DNA from: Emmonsiellopsis sp. PD_33
Lineage: Eukaryota > Ascomycota > Eurotiomycetes > Onygenales > Ajellomycetaceae
Direction: 5' to 3'
DNA length: 64,000 nt
Assembly (NCBI GenBank): GCA_032988165.1
Contig: JANTQF010000061.1
Location: forward strand, 62,001-126,000
Shown here one piece after another: positions 35,088 through 44,423 of the stretch (within the stretch, counting starts at the first letter, position 1; each line of letters opens with the position of its first letter). A model generated the notes under the pieces. The model saw nothing but the letters and a program-made list of their open reading frames with translations, made no database searches and was not told where the DNA came from. Made by a program: the position numbers and the translations under genes.

Positions 35088-36161
35088 GTCGCCGCAGACG
35101 CAGCAGACGCGTCAAAATAAACCCAGCCGACGGATTAGTTAATGAAATTCGAGTCCAGCCAATTGTTGTGTGGTGTGAGAGGGTAAACAGTCTCGGCATT
35201 GGCTGTTTGGCACGGCGATAAGGGGGTGCGTGAGGAGGGGGGGAGTGTGCTGTTGTTGTTAAGGGAACAGGCCGGCAAGGGGATGGGGAAACTGACATAG
35301 AATTCAGCAAAACAGAAAAGTTACAGGGGGAGGAATAGAAGAGAAGGACTTGGAGAGAAGAAAATCAATGTTTGAGTGGGAGTGTTGAAGAGATGAAAGC
35401 AGTTGGTGGTAAAGAGAAGAAGAATAACTAGAAATCACTGTCCCAGTTGGGCCTGTTGTTCTCCCCAACAGATAAAAGCAACAGTGTGCAGCCATTCAGG
35501 GGGATAGCCTCAACCACCCAGGAAACAAAGCCAGCACAGTAGGAGGGAGTTATGCAGATCTCCGGCTAATATAAAGAAAATCCGTTGTTGCCAGAGTCAG
35601 CACCACACGGCCGGAGCAGAACATTGAATGCTTATCCAGCATCATGAGTCCATGTTCTGACCAGTATCTTGCTAGTTTGGATTACCTTATAGGGACAACC
35701 ACGTATGTAGATATCGGATTGAGGGCTTAGAGCCGACGTGACAACAGTAGAATTGCCTTTGTATATGCGGCAAGCCGCATAATCAACGTGGCCAAGGGCC
35801 AGATGCGCCGATGAGAAAAAGAGAGGAATATTTATTTATATTAAAACCTTCAAGGCAATATAAAATCATTTTGGGAACGCCAGCCAAAAAGGAGTTCAGT
35901 TATGAGGAACCAACGGAGGAATAAAGCCAGGTCCGCCCGTATGCACACCGGAGCGCCGTGTATGTCGCAGTAATTGAGTTGGCAAGATAAAACGGCCTGG
36001 AAAGAACGCCTCACAAAGTACATTAATGAACAGTAATGTTGTGGTGGAACCGACCAAGAGCAGAGGACACTGTATAGTAAAGAAAGGTAGCGGCGGAACT
36101 GAAATATGAGGAGCGAAGGGCCACCCGTGGACGGTCCGCCTGATAGCTTGTTCTAGTTAGT
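35088..36161. other. Intergenic region, no gene supported
   Basis: Promoter and 5' leader of the 1088-aa protein gene on the left, 3' region of the GFA gene on the right. A short perfect hairpin (ATGCGGC-AA-GCCGCAT) lies near 35765-35780. Confidence 0.5.
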
Positions 36162-36993
36162 TCAGGCCATCATACCACGACCACCCGGCTCAGGAGTTTT
36201 CCTCTTGGGTGCTCTAGATTCATAGTCGAGGTCTTCGACAACGAGTTCTGAACGGTCATCGCGCCACTCGCTCACCTCCCACTCCATCCTGGCTGACCTA
36301 TCTGCGCTGATACCCACCCCGCGTCTCCTCTTTCCGACTCTTCCCAATCGGCTTCCCTCTATCATTTCCTCAAACCAAGGGATGCCGTCCAGAACGCCAA
36401 AGCGCCGCTTTCGTGAGATTTGAGGTTGGCTAGGTGTTAATTGGGTAGATGTGGAAGACGTAGCCAACGGACCGGTGACACTCTCGGCATCAGCATCTGC
36501 AGGCAGGAGATCCAAGTCTTCCAGAGCAGCTTGATCTTCTCCAAACAAACTGCCAATGGTAACAGACATGTACTCAGCTTCTTCCGGTGGGCTTTCACTC
36601 CAATACGTCAATGGAGTGCCGCAATATCCGCAGAAATGTCGTTTAGAGAAGGGTGCATTTGGTGGGACAAATTCGCGGCGGATGGTGCTGTGAGTTTCGT
36701 CTGGGAAATATGACGTGGTACACGACTGATACCAGAGCAGGGGCACCCGGAGCCACGCGGTTAACGGCGTCGCTTGTATTCTTCCTATATATTCGGGCCA
36801 AGGGTTAGCGTAAGGAACGAGGAACAATCCGAATCAGTACGCGGAACTAGGACGGGATGGAAAGGAGCATACGATCATTGCTGCTTGCATCGAAATAAAC
36901 CTCGGCCTGGCTGACGGAGTTCTGGGGAATCTCGATGGCATATTGGTTCCGGCCACAGGAGCAGGATCCTCGAAGTGTCCTATTCCGATCCAT
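36162..36993 (-). CDS. GFA/CENP-V-type zinc protein with extended C-terminal tail
   Basis: Exons 36873-36993 and 36162-36784 (88-bp intron, donor GTATGC) give 247 aa. The N-terminus has the zinc-binding CSCG (C11, C13), followed after splicing by RIQATPLTAWLRVPLLWYQS and later HFCGYCGTPLTYW, the other Cys pair of the GFA (glutathione-dependent formaldehyde-activating enzyme) fold. The final ~110 residues are outside the domain, acidic then basic (RKRRFG, GKRRRG), and could be a nuclear signal. The substrate is unknown; GFA-domain proteins are diverse and most are not true formaldehyde enzymes. The intron falls inside the domain at the N-D-R position. Confidence 0.85.
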
Positions 36994-37457
36994 CTTGGCT
37001 GGCTGGTGGACGGGTTAGTAGAGGAGTCCGGGGAGACAATGGGGGATGCGAGACAAGCAACAGAAGATGCAATTGAACAGCCCGCTGGACAAATATGTTA
37101 TAGCCAATTGTTGAATCCACGCTTTCACCAGGAAAAACCATACCCCAACCAAGAGGGTGAAATGAAGCCGGAAATTTAACCTCGAATTGACGACGTCAAC
37201 CATCCGCGGTGGCCCGTGCGCGCCAAGCCCGTCCTGCCCATTCCGTCACAGGCTGGTCCGAGGACGCCCACGAGCAACAGTCGACGGTCGACGGTCAACG
37301 GTCCAGCTTCTGCGCCCACATGCCCCCTCTGCATGCTGTGTCTGCAGCTCTACGTTCATGGCGGGCTATTTAAGTGTCTGACTCCGGCGCATCTGCTGTC
37401 CTGTCCTGTTGCCTGCTCTCCACTCGCTTTGTTACGGTCCCGCTTCTCCGCCAGATT

Positions 37458-37910
37458 ATGCCCTCTGCTGTCCCCGTCAGGGCGCCGTCGTCTTCCTCCT
37501 CAGCATCAATGTCTCCCTCCAACCCTTCGCTGTCTCCCTCTGTCCGCTCTACCTCTACCGTGCAGGCGCCTGCCTCAGGAAACACTGCTCCGTCCGTGTC
37601 CATGACCTCCTCCGCATCCCCACAAGAAGCCCCTCCTCCGTCCGCCACTGAGAAGGAAAAGCCCCGGTTGACAGAACAAGAGAAGAAGAACAACCACATT
37701 GCCTCTGAGCAAAAGCGCCGTGCCGCCATCCGTGAAGGTTTCGACCGTCTTACCGAGCTGGTCCCGGGGCTTGAGGGACAAGGGCGCAGTGAGGGGGTGG
37801 TCTTACGCAAAACGGTAGATTTTATGCAACTGAAGCTACAGGAACGGAGAGATCTGGTTGAAGAAATTGAAAAGAGGGGGGGGGCCATTGACGATTCAAT
37901 GCGACGATAG
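37458..37910 (+). CDS. Short bHLH transcription factor, Ino4-like
   Basis: Single exon, 150 aa from the ATG at 37458. Residues 1-65 are Ser/Pro-rich. The basic region is at 72-90 (EQEKKNNHIASEQKRRAAI) with the H80-E84-R88 pattern needed for E-box recognition. Helix 1 (EGFDRLTELVPG), a short loop and helix 2 (VVLRKTVDFMQLKLQERRDLVEEIEK, about 114-139) follow, and the protein ends soon after. Length and layout match yeast Ino4 and its filamentous-fungal relatives, partners in phospholipid-gene control through CACGTG-like sites. No second bHLH partner lies in the window. The intergenic spacing to the divergent GFA gene is only 464 bp, so they may share a promoter. Confidence 0.85.
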   Translation: MPSAVPVRAPSSSSSASMSPSNPSLSPSVRSTSTVQAPASGNTAPSVSMTSSASPQEAPPPSATEKEKPRLTEQEKKNNHIASEQKRRAAIREGFDRLTELVPGLEGQGRSEGVVLRKTVDFMQLKLQERRDLVEEIEKRGGAIDDSMRR

Positions 37911-38887
37911 CTACGCTACGATATCTTTCCCTTCAATACCCTATGAGCGTGCAGTTTGCCGTTCGAGTTACGGTGTGCGATATACCCCGGAGGCTAAGGT
38001 TCAGCGGATATTCTCTCTATGCGAAAATGATCACGATAATGACCTCGGGATGGTAGAAGGAAGTGTTCTTGGGAGCGTTTCTTCATATGCAACAGAATTA
38101 GGCTGTTTTATATCTGCACATGGACTTGCCAAGTTGCATTGTATCGACGTTCCAAGACAAACTAGAGACTGGTTCCTGGGCTGAGATGCGTCAGCGGGAA
38201 ACTTCCGAGTGTACAGTCGGTGGCGCAATATTCCAACTCCACGATCAGGAGCAGATTTATTAGGGGTAGGAGGATTATCCCCGGAGAATTTTGGTTTTGG
38301 TTTTAGTTTTGTTTTTTTATCCCTTGTCGATGCGGAGTTATCGTCGTGCGATCTTGGTTCCAGATCCAGGGATGCGGCTAGGGTGCTGGATACTTGCATA
38401 TTGCACATGCTTTTTATTTTTGCTTACCCCTGAAATTCCGTTCGTCTTCGATTGTACTTTTTACCCCTCATGTTTCTACTATATATCATTCTTGGACTTA
38501 ATATGTGTTACAATATACTTGTATGTACGAATATCCAATTTTTTGCATTGGTCTGCCTTGGTATCAACATGACCACCGAAGGACGGTTTCGACTATCACT
38601 CTTTCATCCTTCTCTCCATGCCGCTCTGACTTCTTTCCTGTCTTCATCCATTAACACCGGTTACATGAAGCAACGATTTCCCCCGCTTCCTTTCCTATAT
38701 TTACTTCTGGAAGACTCCCCTTCCAATAACGAACTCGAACTCTTGAGCGTGCAATCACATGCAATTTTACAGACCGCCTGCGTCTTCTGGCATGTGAAAG
38801 TTGGAGATATTTCGATTCCACTCATGAAACAACTCATCGAGTGACAAGAGTCTTGTTTCAAAGACATGCCCATCCCACGGTGCTAAG
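37911..38887. other. Intergenic region, no gene supported
   Basis: 3' region of the bHLH gene. AT-rich on the right side; open frames here show no family resemblance. Confidence 0.5.
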
Positions 38888-39326
38888 CTACTCGTACGGT
38901 CTGAAAGGCCCCCATGCCTCATCGAGACCCGGCGGTTCCCCAGGCTGGTTTGAAGTCAATCCATCCACAAGCAATGACAGCGGCCCTTGCCCGGCCACCT
39001 GGATACTAGTACGCTTCTCCGGTTTTATCTCTGAGTCAAAGTCTGGGGTTTCGGTAGGGCATTCTCTCGCCCGCAAACATGGCAGACGCGGCTATGGTAT
39101 CGGATTCGTGGTGCATAGTATTCAGCCTGTCTCCCCTCACATGCGATCCAGTTGACTCCTCGTCCGATACTCGACTACTAGTAGCTCTGAGTAACGACAT
39201 CATATCATCTGAGAAACCGGGACTACGCCCGTTTCGAGGGCTATTGACGCCAACCCGGAACTCCTCTTTTCCTGAAAGTTTTCTTGGATCCTGTCTCTCA
39301 TTTCCAGATCCTCCCCTCCTCTCCAC
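38888..39326 (-). pseudogene. Possible small gene or broken gene, unrecognised
   Basis: Two minus-strand frames look protein-like but are out of register: 39036-39326 (from ATG; SDDMMSLLRATSSRVSDEEST) and 38888-39076 (ending QPGEPPGLDEAWGPFRPYE). Joining them would need a frameshift or an intron near 39070-39100, and I see no convincing donor of normal intron length. It may be a decayed gene, a gene with an unusual splice, or chance. No domain recognised. Confidence 0.3.
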
Positions 39327-40216
39327 TTCCCCTCCCTGATGATAGACTGATAGTTTATTCCAGGAAGCATACCTCGCTAATCACTCCGTACCGAAGGCTT
39401 GGGTTGAAGACTGCTCGGCGTATGGTCGACGAGACATACTCAACCCGAAACCTAGGCCTTGGGAGAAAAACCATATTGCTGGGTTGCCCCTGAATATAAA
39501 GAAAATGAACAGAACAGGATAGGCAAGACACTGCATTACGGTGGGCTATCAGTCTGGGCTGATCGATCAATAAACGTTCACAGACGGTGATGAAGCATGA
39601 GTCCAGTTCCAGCTACATGATCATAGGCGTGGGCGAGTTTGAAATTCCAGACATGGCAAGCCAGTCACCCCCTGATTCCAAATAGTATCTAACGCACGCA
39701 GAGCGGAACTTTGCGATGATTTATTTTACAGCTGGTAGTTGGAGTCACATAAATGTATGCAGTTACAGATACTATCCATTACTCACTCAGATACATATGG
39801 TGGGGAGCGCACTTGGATCTATATTCTGACGTCGTGATCGTAAATTCAAGACTGGCGTGGAGGAATTAGTTCCGCCCACTCAGCGTCCGCCTTAATAATT
39901 CATCCATCGCATTGCTGAGTCACTTCAGGCACCGTCACTGTGAATACGGGAGAGAGACAAATTCTCCAGTTGACGGTTGGAATCAATCGAACATTCCGTT
40001 GCAGAGAGTCAATTATTTAAAGCGTCGTCTTTTCCTAGATCCATTCGCTCGTGTTCAGACAAAAATCATCAGGTCCCATCCCAAATCGCCCCGCTCCGAG
40101 TTGACTACTAGTAACCAGCTCAAACCAATATCCATCTTACGACCACCACCACCACACCACGTCCTTGAAACGAATAAAACCAAACCAAACACCACCTCCA
40201 ACCCAAGACTCCAACA
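39327..40216. other. Intergenic region, promoter of Maf gene
   Basis: No gene supported. The last 150 bp before 40217 are C/A-rich on the plus strand, with CCACC repeats. Confidence 0.5.
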
Positions 40217-41032
40217 ATGGCAGACCCCAAATCAGAAAAAACACCAAATGACGCCCCCCCGTCCTACTCCGCCTCCAACACCCCCACCCCAGCCCCCCTC
40301 CCCCGACCCCCCGCCCTCTCCCTCCCCTCCCTAATCTCCCTCCGCTCCAAACGCGTAATCCTCGCCTCCGCCTCCCCGCGCCGCCGCCAAATCCTCTCCT
40401 ACCTCGGCCTCACAAACCTCGAAATAATCCCCTCCTCCTTCCCCGAAGACCTGCCCAAAACCCTCTCCCCCTTCGAATACTGCCTGCAGACCGCAATCTC
40501 CAAAGCGCAGGCCGTCTACCGCGCCGAAATCGACAATGCCGAAAGGGGCGAACCAGCCCTGATCCTCGCCGCTGACACCATCGTCGTCGACACTAGCGCC
40601 GGCGGCGCCATTCTGGAAAAGCCCCGCTCGGAGGCCCAGCATATCGCGATGCTCACGGCGCTGCGCGATGCGGGCGAGCATAAGGTGTACACGGCCATTG
40701 CGGCCATGGTGCCGCTGGCGAGTGCGCGCGAGCCTGGGTATGCGCTTGAGACGGTTGTGGAGGAGAGTACGGTGGTGTTTGATGCCAGTGTGACGGATGA
40801 GTTGATACTGGCGTATGTGCGGACGAGGGAAGGGGTGGATAAGGCCGGGGGTTATGGGATGCAGGGCATCGGGTCGATTTTGGTCGAGAGGATTGAGGGG
40901 AGTTATGATAATGTTGTGGGGTTGCCGTTGAGGGCGACGTTAAAGTTGATTGAGAAGGTGATGGCGTTGGGGGATGATGAGGAGTTGTTGGGGGAGGAGT
41001 TGATTGAGGGGGTTGCGGAGGAGGAGGGGTGA
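40217..41032 (+). CDS. Maf/HAM1-like nucleotide pyrophosphatase
   Basis: Single exon, 271 aa. After a ~45-residue Pro/Ser-rich leader comes the Maf signature VILASASPRRRQIL (about 48-61), then the catalytic-Asp segment LILAADTIVVD, KPRSEAQHIAMLTAL and the C-terminal GYGMQGIGSILVERIEGSYDNVVGLPL. Maf proteins hydrolyse modified or canonical nucleoside triphosphates (dTTP/UTP or m7GTP types) to monophosphates, limiting misincorporation. The coding strand switches sharply from C-rich to G-rich near 40620 while the protein stays conserved across the switch. The C-terminal tail is very acidic. Start at 40217 is the first ATG of the frame. Confidence 0.92.
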   Translation: MADPKSEKTPNDAPPSYSASNTPTPAPLPRPPALSLPSLISLRSKRVILASASPRRRQILSYLGLTNLEIIPSSFPEDLPKTLSPFEYCLQTAISKAQAVYRAEIDNAERGEPALILAADTIVVDTSAGGAILEKPRSEAQHIAMLTALRDAGEHKVYTAIAAMVPLASAREPGYALETVVEESTVVFDASVTDELILAYVRTREGVDKAGGYGMQGIGSILVERIEGSYDNVVGLPLRATLKLIEKVMALGDDEELLGEELIEGVAEEEG

Positions 41033-41546
41033 GGGGTGAGAGGGGGGTTTATATTCTGGTTGCTTTGTAGGGGGCTACGTTCTTGGTTTGCTTTCTCTTT
41101 GCTTTCTCTTTGCTTTCTCCTGGGGGTAGATAGATGGAAATCGATTGCTTGCGATTGGCGGGGCAATGGCGTTTTGGTAGAGTATGGAGTTTAGATTGCA
41201 TCTTGTCCATAGTAAGGCCTTCAAAAAGGCAAAGCAGTACGGCAACATATATCTGGATTGATAGATATGATATTTTTATTCTGTCCCCAAGGCGGGGATG
41301 AAAAAACAAGATGCAAGAAAATCTTTACAGCATTTTTGACCAGCACTCACTGGCATCATCCACAAAGAGACAGCGGGGGTAAACAGGTAATAATGTACTT
41401 GAAGTCGGAAGAAATGGACGGATGGAATGGACAAATGGAATACATAGTAAAGATGGCGCGGCAAAAAGCTTTAAGAATGAATCAAACCCCCAAGACACAT
41501 AACAAATAAACAAACGAGGACGAAAAGAAAAGCCAAATCAAATCAA
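41033..41546. other. Short intergenic region between converging genes
   Basis: Contains three CTTTGCTTTCT-type short tandem repeats at about 41088-41120. Otherwise 3' untranslated sequence. Confidence 0.5.
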
Positions 41547-42574
41547 TTATGCCTGCCAGATCCGCGCAACAGCCGCAGTCACGCCGATGTCATTGGTCTC
41601 GAACTCGTACAGTCCAACTGCCGCGCCCAGGGTTGCGAAGCGGAGGATCCAGTCGAAGAGCTTCTTGACCTTAGGCATCCGGTAGTTGGGGATATAATCG
41701 ACGATACAAGCCCTGTAGTTAGAAAAAGGGTTGTTAGAAGACTATTTTTTAGACCCAAGGAAATATTCTGGGATCGTCGCCGCAACTGGGATGCAAATAC
41801 GTACTGGAAACCAATATGCGAATGGAGAATGAGAGCGCCGCAGAAAACAGCATCCATAACGGGATTGAGGGCTCCGCCGGCGAAGGGAGCGATGGTCAAT
41901 GGAATGAGAGAGGCAGCGATGACTCTGTTCCATGTCGGAAGCAAATTAGTCTATGTTTCCCGCGGAATCCATAATTCCACATGATATTCCGCTGGGATAT
42001 AACTCACCTTTCAAAGGTCCAGTGGTAGCTTCCCTCCGAGGGATGGGTGGGAGGAACGGGGGCAGGATCGTTCACTAGAAGACCACAATGATTGTTTAGT
42101 ATCTCGACGAAATCCGTCTACGGTCTGATATGAATTCGTCGGGCGATATCCGGGCCGCGGGCGGGCGGCATTCGCCTATCCAAAGGGGGACAGGTATGTA
42201 ATATAATCTGGTCAAAACGTACTCGTTCCTTCGATGGTCTCTGCACAAGTAACATAAACAATTAGCTTCCATCCATCAATTGAGTCAACAAACATATCAC
42301 TGGGTCCATCCAGTTTCCTCCCCGCATCACACCCGCATCCACCCATGCCAAAAAGGAGTAACTCACGAGGCAAAGGAGGCAGAATCTCCCTCCGACTCGT
42401 AGCATGGAATCCCGCCACATCCCTCCTCGTAGCGAGCGCCAGAGGCTTCTTATTCACGAGCGACGAAGCAATGGGGAGAGGCGACGATCTCGTCGAGTAG
42501 AAAGCGGCATTGCGGGCGGCGGGACCGGCAGCCAGGCGTAGCACTGAGGCGGAGGGGCGCATGAAGGAGGCCAT
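41547..42574 (-). CDS. SDH4: Succinate dehydrogenase membrane anchor subunit (CybS/SDH4)
   Basis: Five exons on the minus strand: 42367-42574, 42223-42240, 42008-42074, 41805-41924, 41547-41712, total 192 aa. Exon 2 is only 18 nt (QTIEGT region) but restores the conserved junction to MNDPAPVPPTHPSEGSYHWTFER. The first ~60 residues form a mitochondrial presequence (Arg/Ser/Ala-rich). The core has three membrane segments: IAASLIPLTIAPF, ALNPVMDAVFCGALILHSHIGFQ with the haem-ligand-type His, and LFDWILRFATLGAAVGLYEF. With Sdh3 it anchors complex II in the inner membrane and forms the ubiquinone site. Two CCAAT boxes lie upstream, fitting HAP-complex control of respiratory genes. Confidence 0.95.
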
Positions 42575-43367
42575 TTTGGCGGGCGAGATAGTGGCGGTAT
42601 ATTCGAGGGAGAGGAGAGGAGAGCGGCGGGCGGGCGGCACAATGGGGAGGTTGGAGGTTGAGGTTCAAGAGTTCAAGTTGGATTTGGTGATGTTCGGGAT
42701 TGGCTTTCCTCGGGTCGGCTGTTGGTCAGTCAGCAGAATTGGCGCCACGTGATTGGCTGGCGGCTGGCTGGTCGGAGCCGAGATAACCCGGGCTGTATAA
42801 AAGTTGATGAAGCCGTCGATATTATATTATACTGTTAAAATGTTTGATGCTGCCAGGAGATAGATGGGAATAGTTGCGTCAAAGGGAAACCAGCAAGTAT
42901 ACTGGCGAGGATCTTCACAATGCCGGAATCATTACGATTAGGAATATTTCTGCGGAAGAAGGGCCAACAGTTATATTGCTCCCATGGCCACCCAACCCCT
43001 TGTGAATATCCACTGGAATACATATACGGTATGTTAGACAAATTTTGTTAAAAACGATGATGTTGAGCCTTTCTGTAACTAAATGTACTCTATCTAGTCC
43101 AACCAGGTTGGATATCTTGAGGTGAACACAGCTGTGCCTTCTTATAATCTCTAACCGCAACCCCTTATATACTGTTGATTCACAGCCTCCCCACAAACCA
43201 CTTCTATGGCCATATCTTCTATCGACACGCTTGTTTATTCTAGCAAAAAGGTTGCATCGTGTACGGACTGCTCATGGTCTAAAGTCTTGCTGACCCCTAT
43301 CCTCACTAGCACGTTGACGTCAGAACTCAACTTCTACCAAAAAACATCACCCAAAGAAAGAGATATC
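42575..43367. other. Intergenic region, SDH4 promoter and 3' region of reductase gene
   Basis: No gene supported beyond the promoter motifs at 42738-42756. Confidence 0.5.
42738..42756 (-). promoter_or_regulatory. CCAAT boxes and CACGTG in the SDH4 promoter
   Basis: On the minus strand, about 160-180 bp upstream of the SDH4 start, CCAATCACGTGG is followed by GCCAAT. This gives two CCAAT boxes (complements at 42752-42756 and 42738-42742) with an E-box (42746-42751) overlapping the first. The CCAAT-binding HAP complex controls respiratory genes in fungi; use here is inferred. Confidence 0.5.
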
Positions 43368-44423
43368 TCAACTAACCTTCTGAAACTTCAACACTGCCTT
43401 CCCAAAGTTCTCTCCCCGGAAGATCCCAATCAATCCGTCCGCCGCATTCTCAATGCCCACCGTCTCCGCCAGAACCGGCTTGAACGAGCCGTCCTTAATC
43501 CACTGGCTCACCCGCTCCTTATGCTCCTTACCCCATTTATCCGCAAACCCAGGATCACCCACGATAAACCCACGCATGGTGATCCTCTTGCTCACAACCT
43601 GGAATATATTCGTGACCCCATACCTCTCCTGCGGGCGGAGATTGTACTGCGAGATCATCCCGCACGCTACAATGCGGCCCCAGTTATTCAGCGCATCAAT
43701 CGCAGCCTCGAGATGCTCGCCGCCCACGTTCTCATAATAGATATCGATACCCTGAGGTGCGAGCCGCTTGAGCGCATCCGCCGGCTTCTCCTTCTTATAA
43801 TTGAACCCGCCATCGAATCCCAGGTCATTTATGATATACTCCAACTTAGCATCCGACCCCACGCTTCCAATAACCCTGAGACCCTCATGCTTCGCCAACT
43901 GGCCAACAACCTGCCCGACTGCACCAGATGCGGCGGAGATAAAGATCGTCTCCCCCTTCTTCGGCTTGCCGATCTCATACAGCGACGAGTAGGCAGTCAA
44001 TCCGGGCATACCCAGGGGTCCCAGGAAGACACGAATATCCTCGATGCCCAGCGGGTTTTCCAGCGGGTTCACCGCGGCCATTAATGCTTCTGGCACGGCC
44101 ACATATTCCTGGATCGGCAAGAAGCCAACGACGAGATCGCCTGGCTTGAACCTGCTGCTGTTGGACCTGAGCACTTTAGCGATTGTGCGGCTGCCGATGG
44201 GCTTGTGCAGGTCGAATGCTGGTGAGTAGGATTTGATGCTTGGGTCGCGCATGCGGCCGCGCATGTATGGGTCGAAGCTGGTGTAGAGCGATTGGACGGT
44301 GATGCCGTTCTCGGGGGCGGGGGCGGAGGGGTCGAAGGGGATGTTTTCGAGGGTAAGGTGCTCCCCGGCTACGGGGTAGCCGGTGGGGTGTTTGGAGTAG
44401 ACGAGGGCTCTGTTTTGGGACAT
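43368..44423 (-). CDS. MDR-family NADP-dependent alkenal/one oxidoreductase
   Basis: Single exon, 351 aa. The protein follows the zinc-free medium-chain reductase pattern of leukotriene-B4 12-hydroxydehydrogenase/YncB enzymes. It has SFDPYMRGRM near residue 50, LGMPGLTAYSSLYEIGKPKKGETIFISAASGAVGQVVGQLAK (about 140-180) with the NADPH-binding AxxGxxG, then DIYYENVGGEHL, ACGMISQYN and a C-terminal FGKAVLKF. Such enzymes reduce the C=C bond of alpha,beta-unsaturated aldehydes and ketones in the cytosol. A long open frame on the opposite strand (43206-44084) is a shadow. The coding strand is C-rich at the 5' end and G-rich at the 3' end. Confidence 0.93.
   Translation of the reverse strand: MSQNRALVYSKHPTGYPVAGEHLTLENIPFDPSAPAPENGITVQSLYTSFDPYMRGRMRDPSIKSYSPAFDLHKPIGSRTIAKVLRSNSSRFKPGDLVVGFLPIQEYVAVPEALMAAVNPLENPLGIEDIRVFLGPLGMPGLTAYSSLYEIGKPKKGETIFISAASGAVGQVVGQLAKHEGLRVIGSVGSDAKLEYIINDLGFDGGFNYKKEKPADALKRLAPQGIDIYYENVGGEHLEAAIDALNNWGRIVACGMISQYNLRPQERYGVTNIFQVVSKRITMRGFIVGDPGFADKWGKEHKERVSQWIKDGSFKPVLAETVGIENAADGLIGIFRGENFGKAVLKFQKVS

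Noticed and set aside
43206..44084. 292-codon plus-strand open frame
   Set aside because: It is antisense to a clearly conserved MDR reductase and arises from that gene's codon bias.
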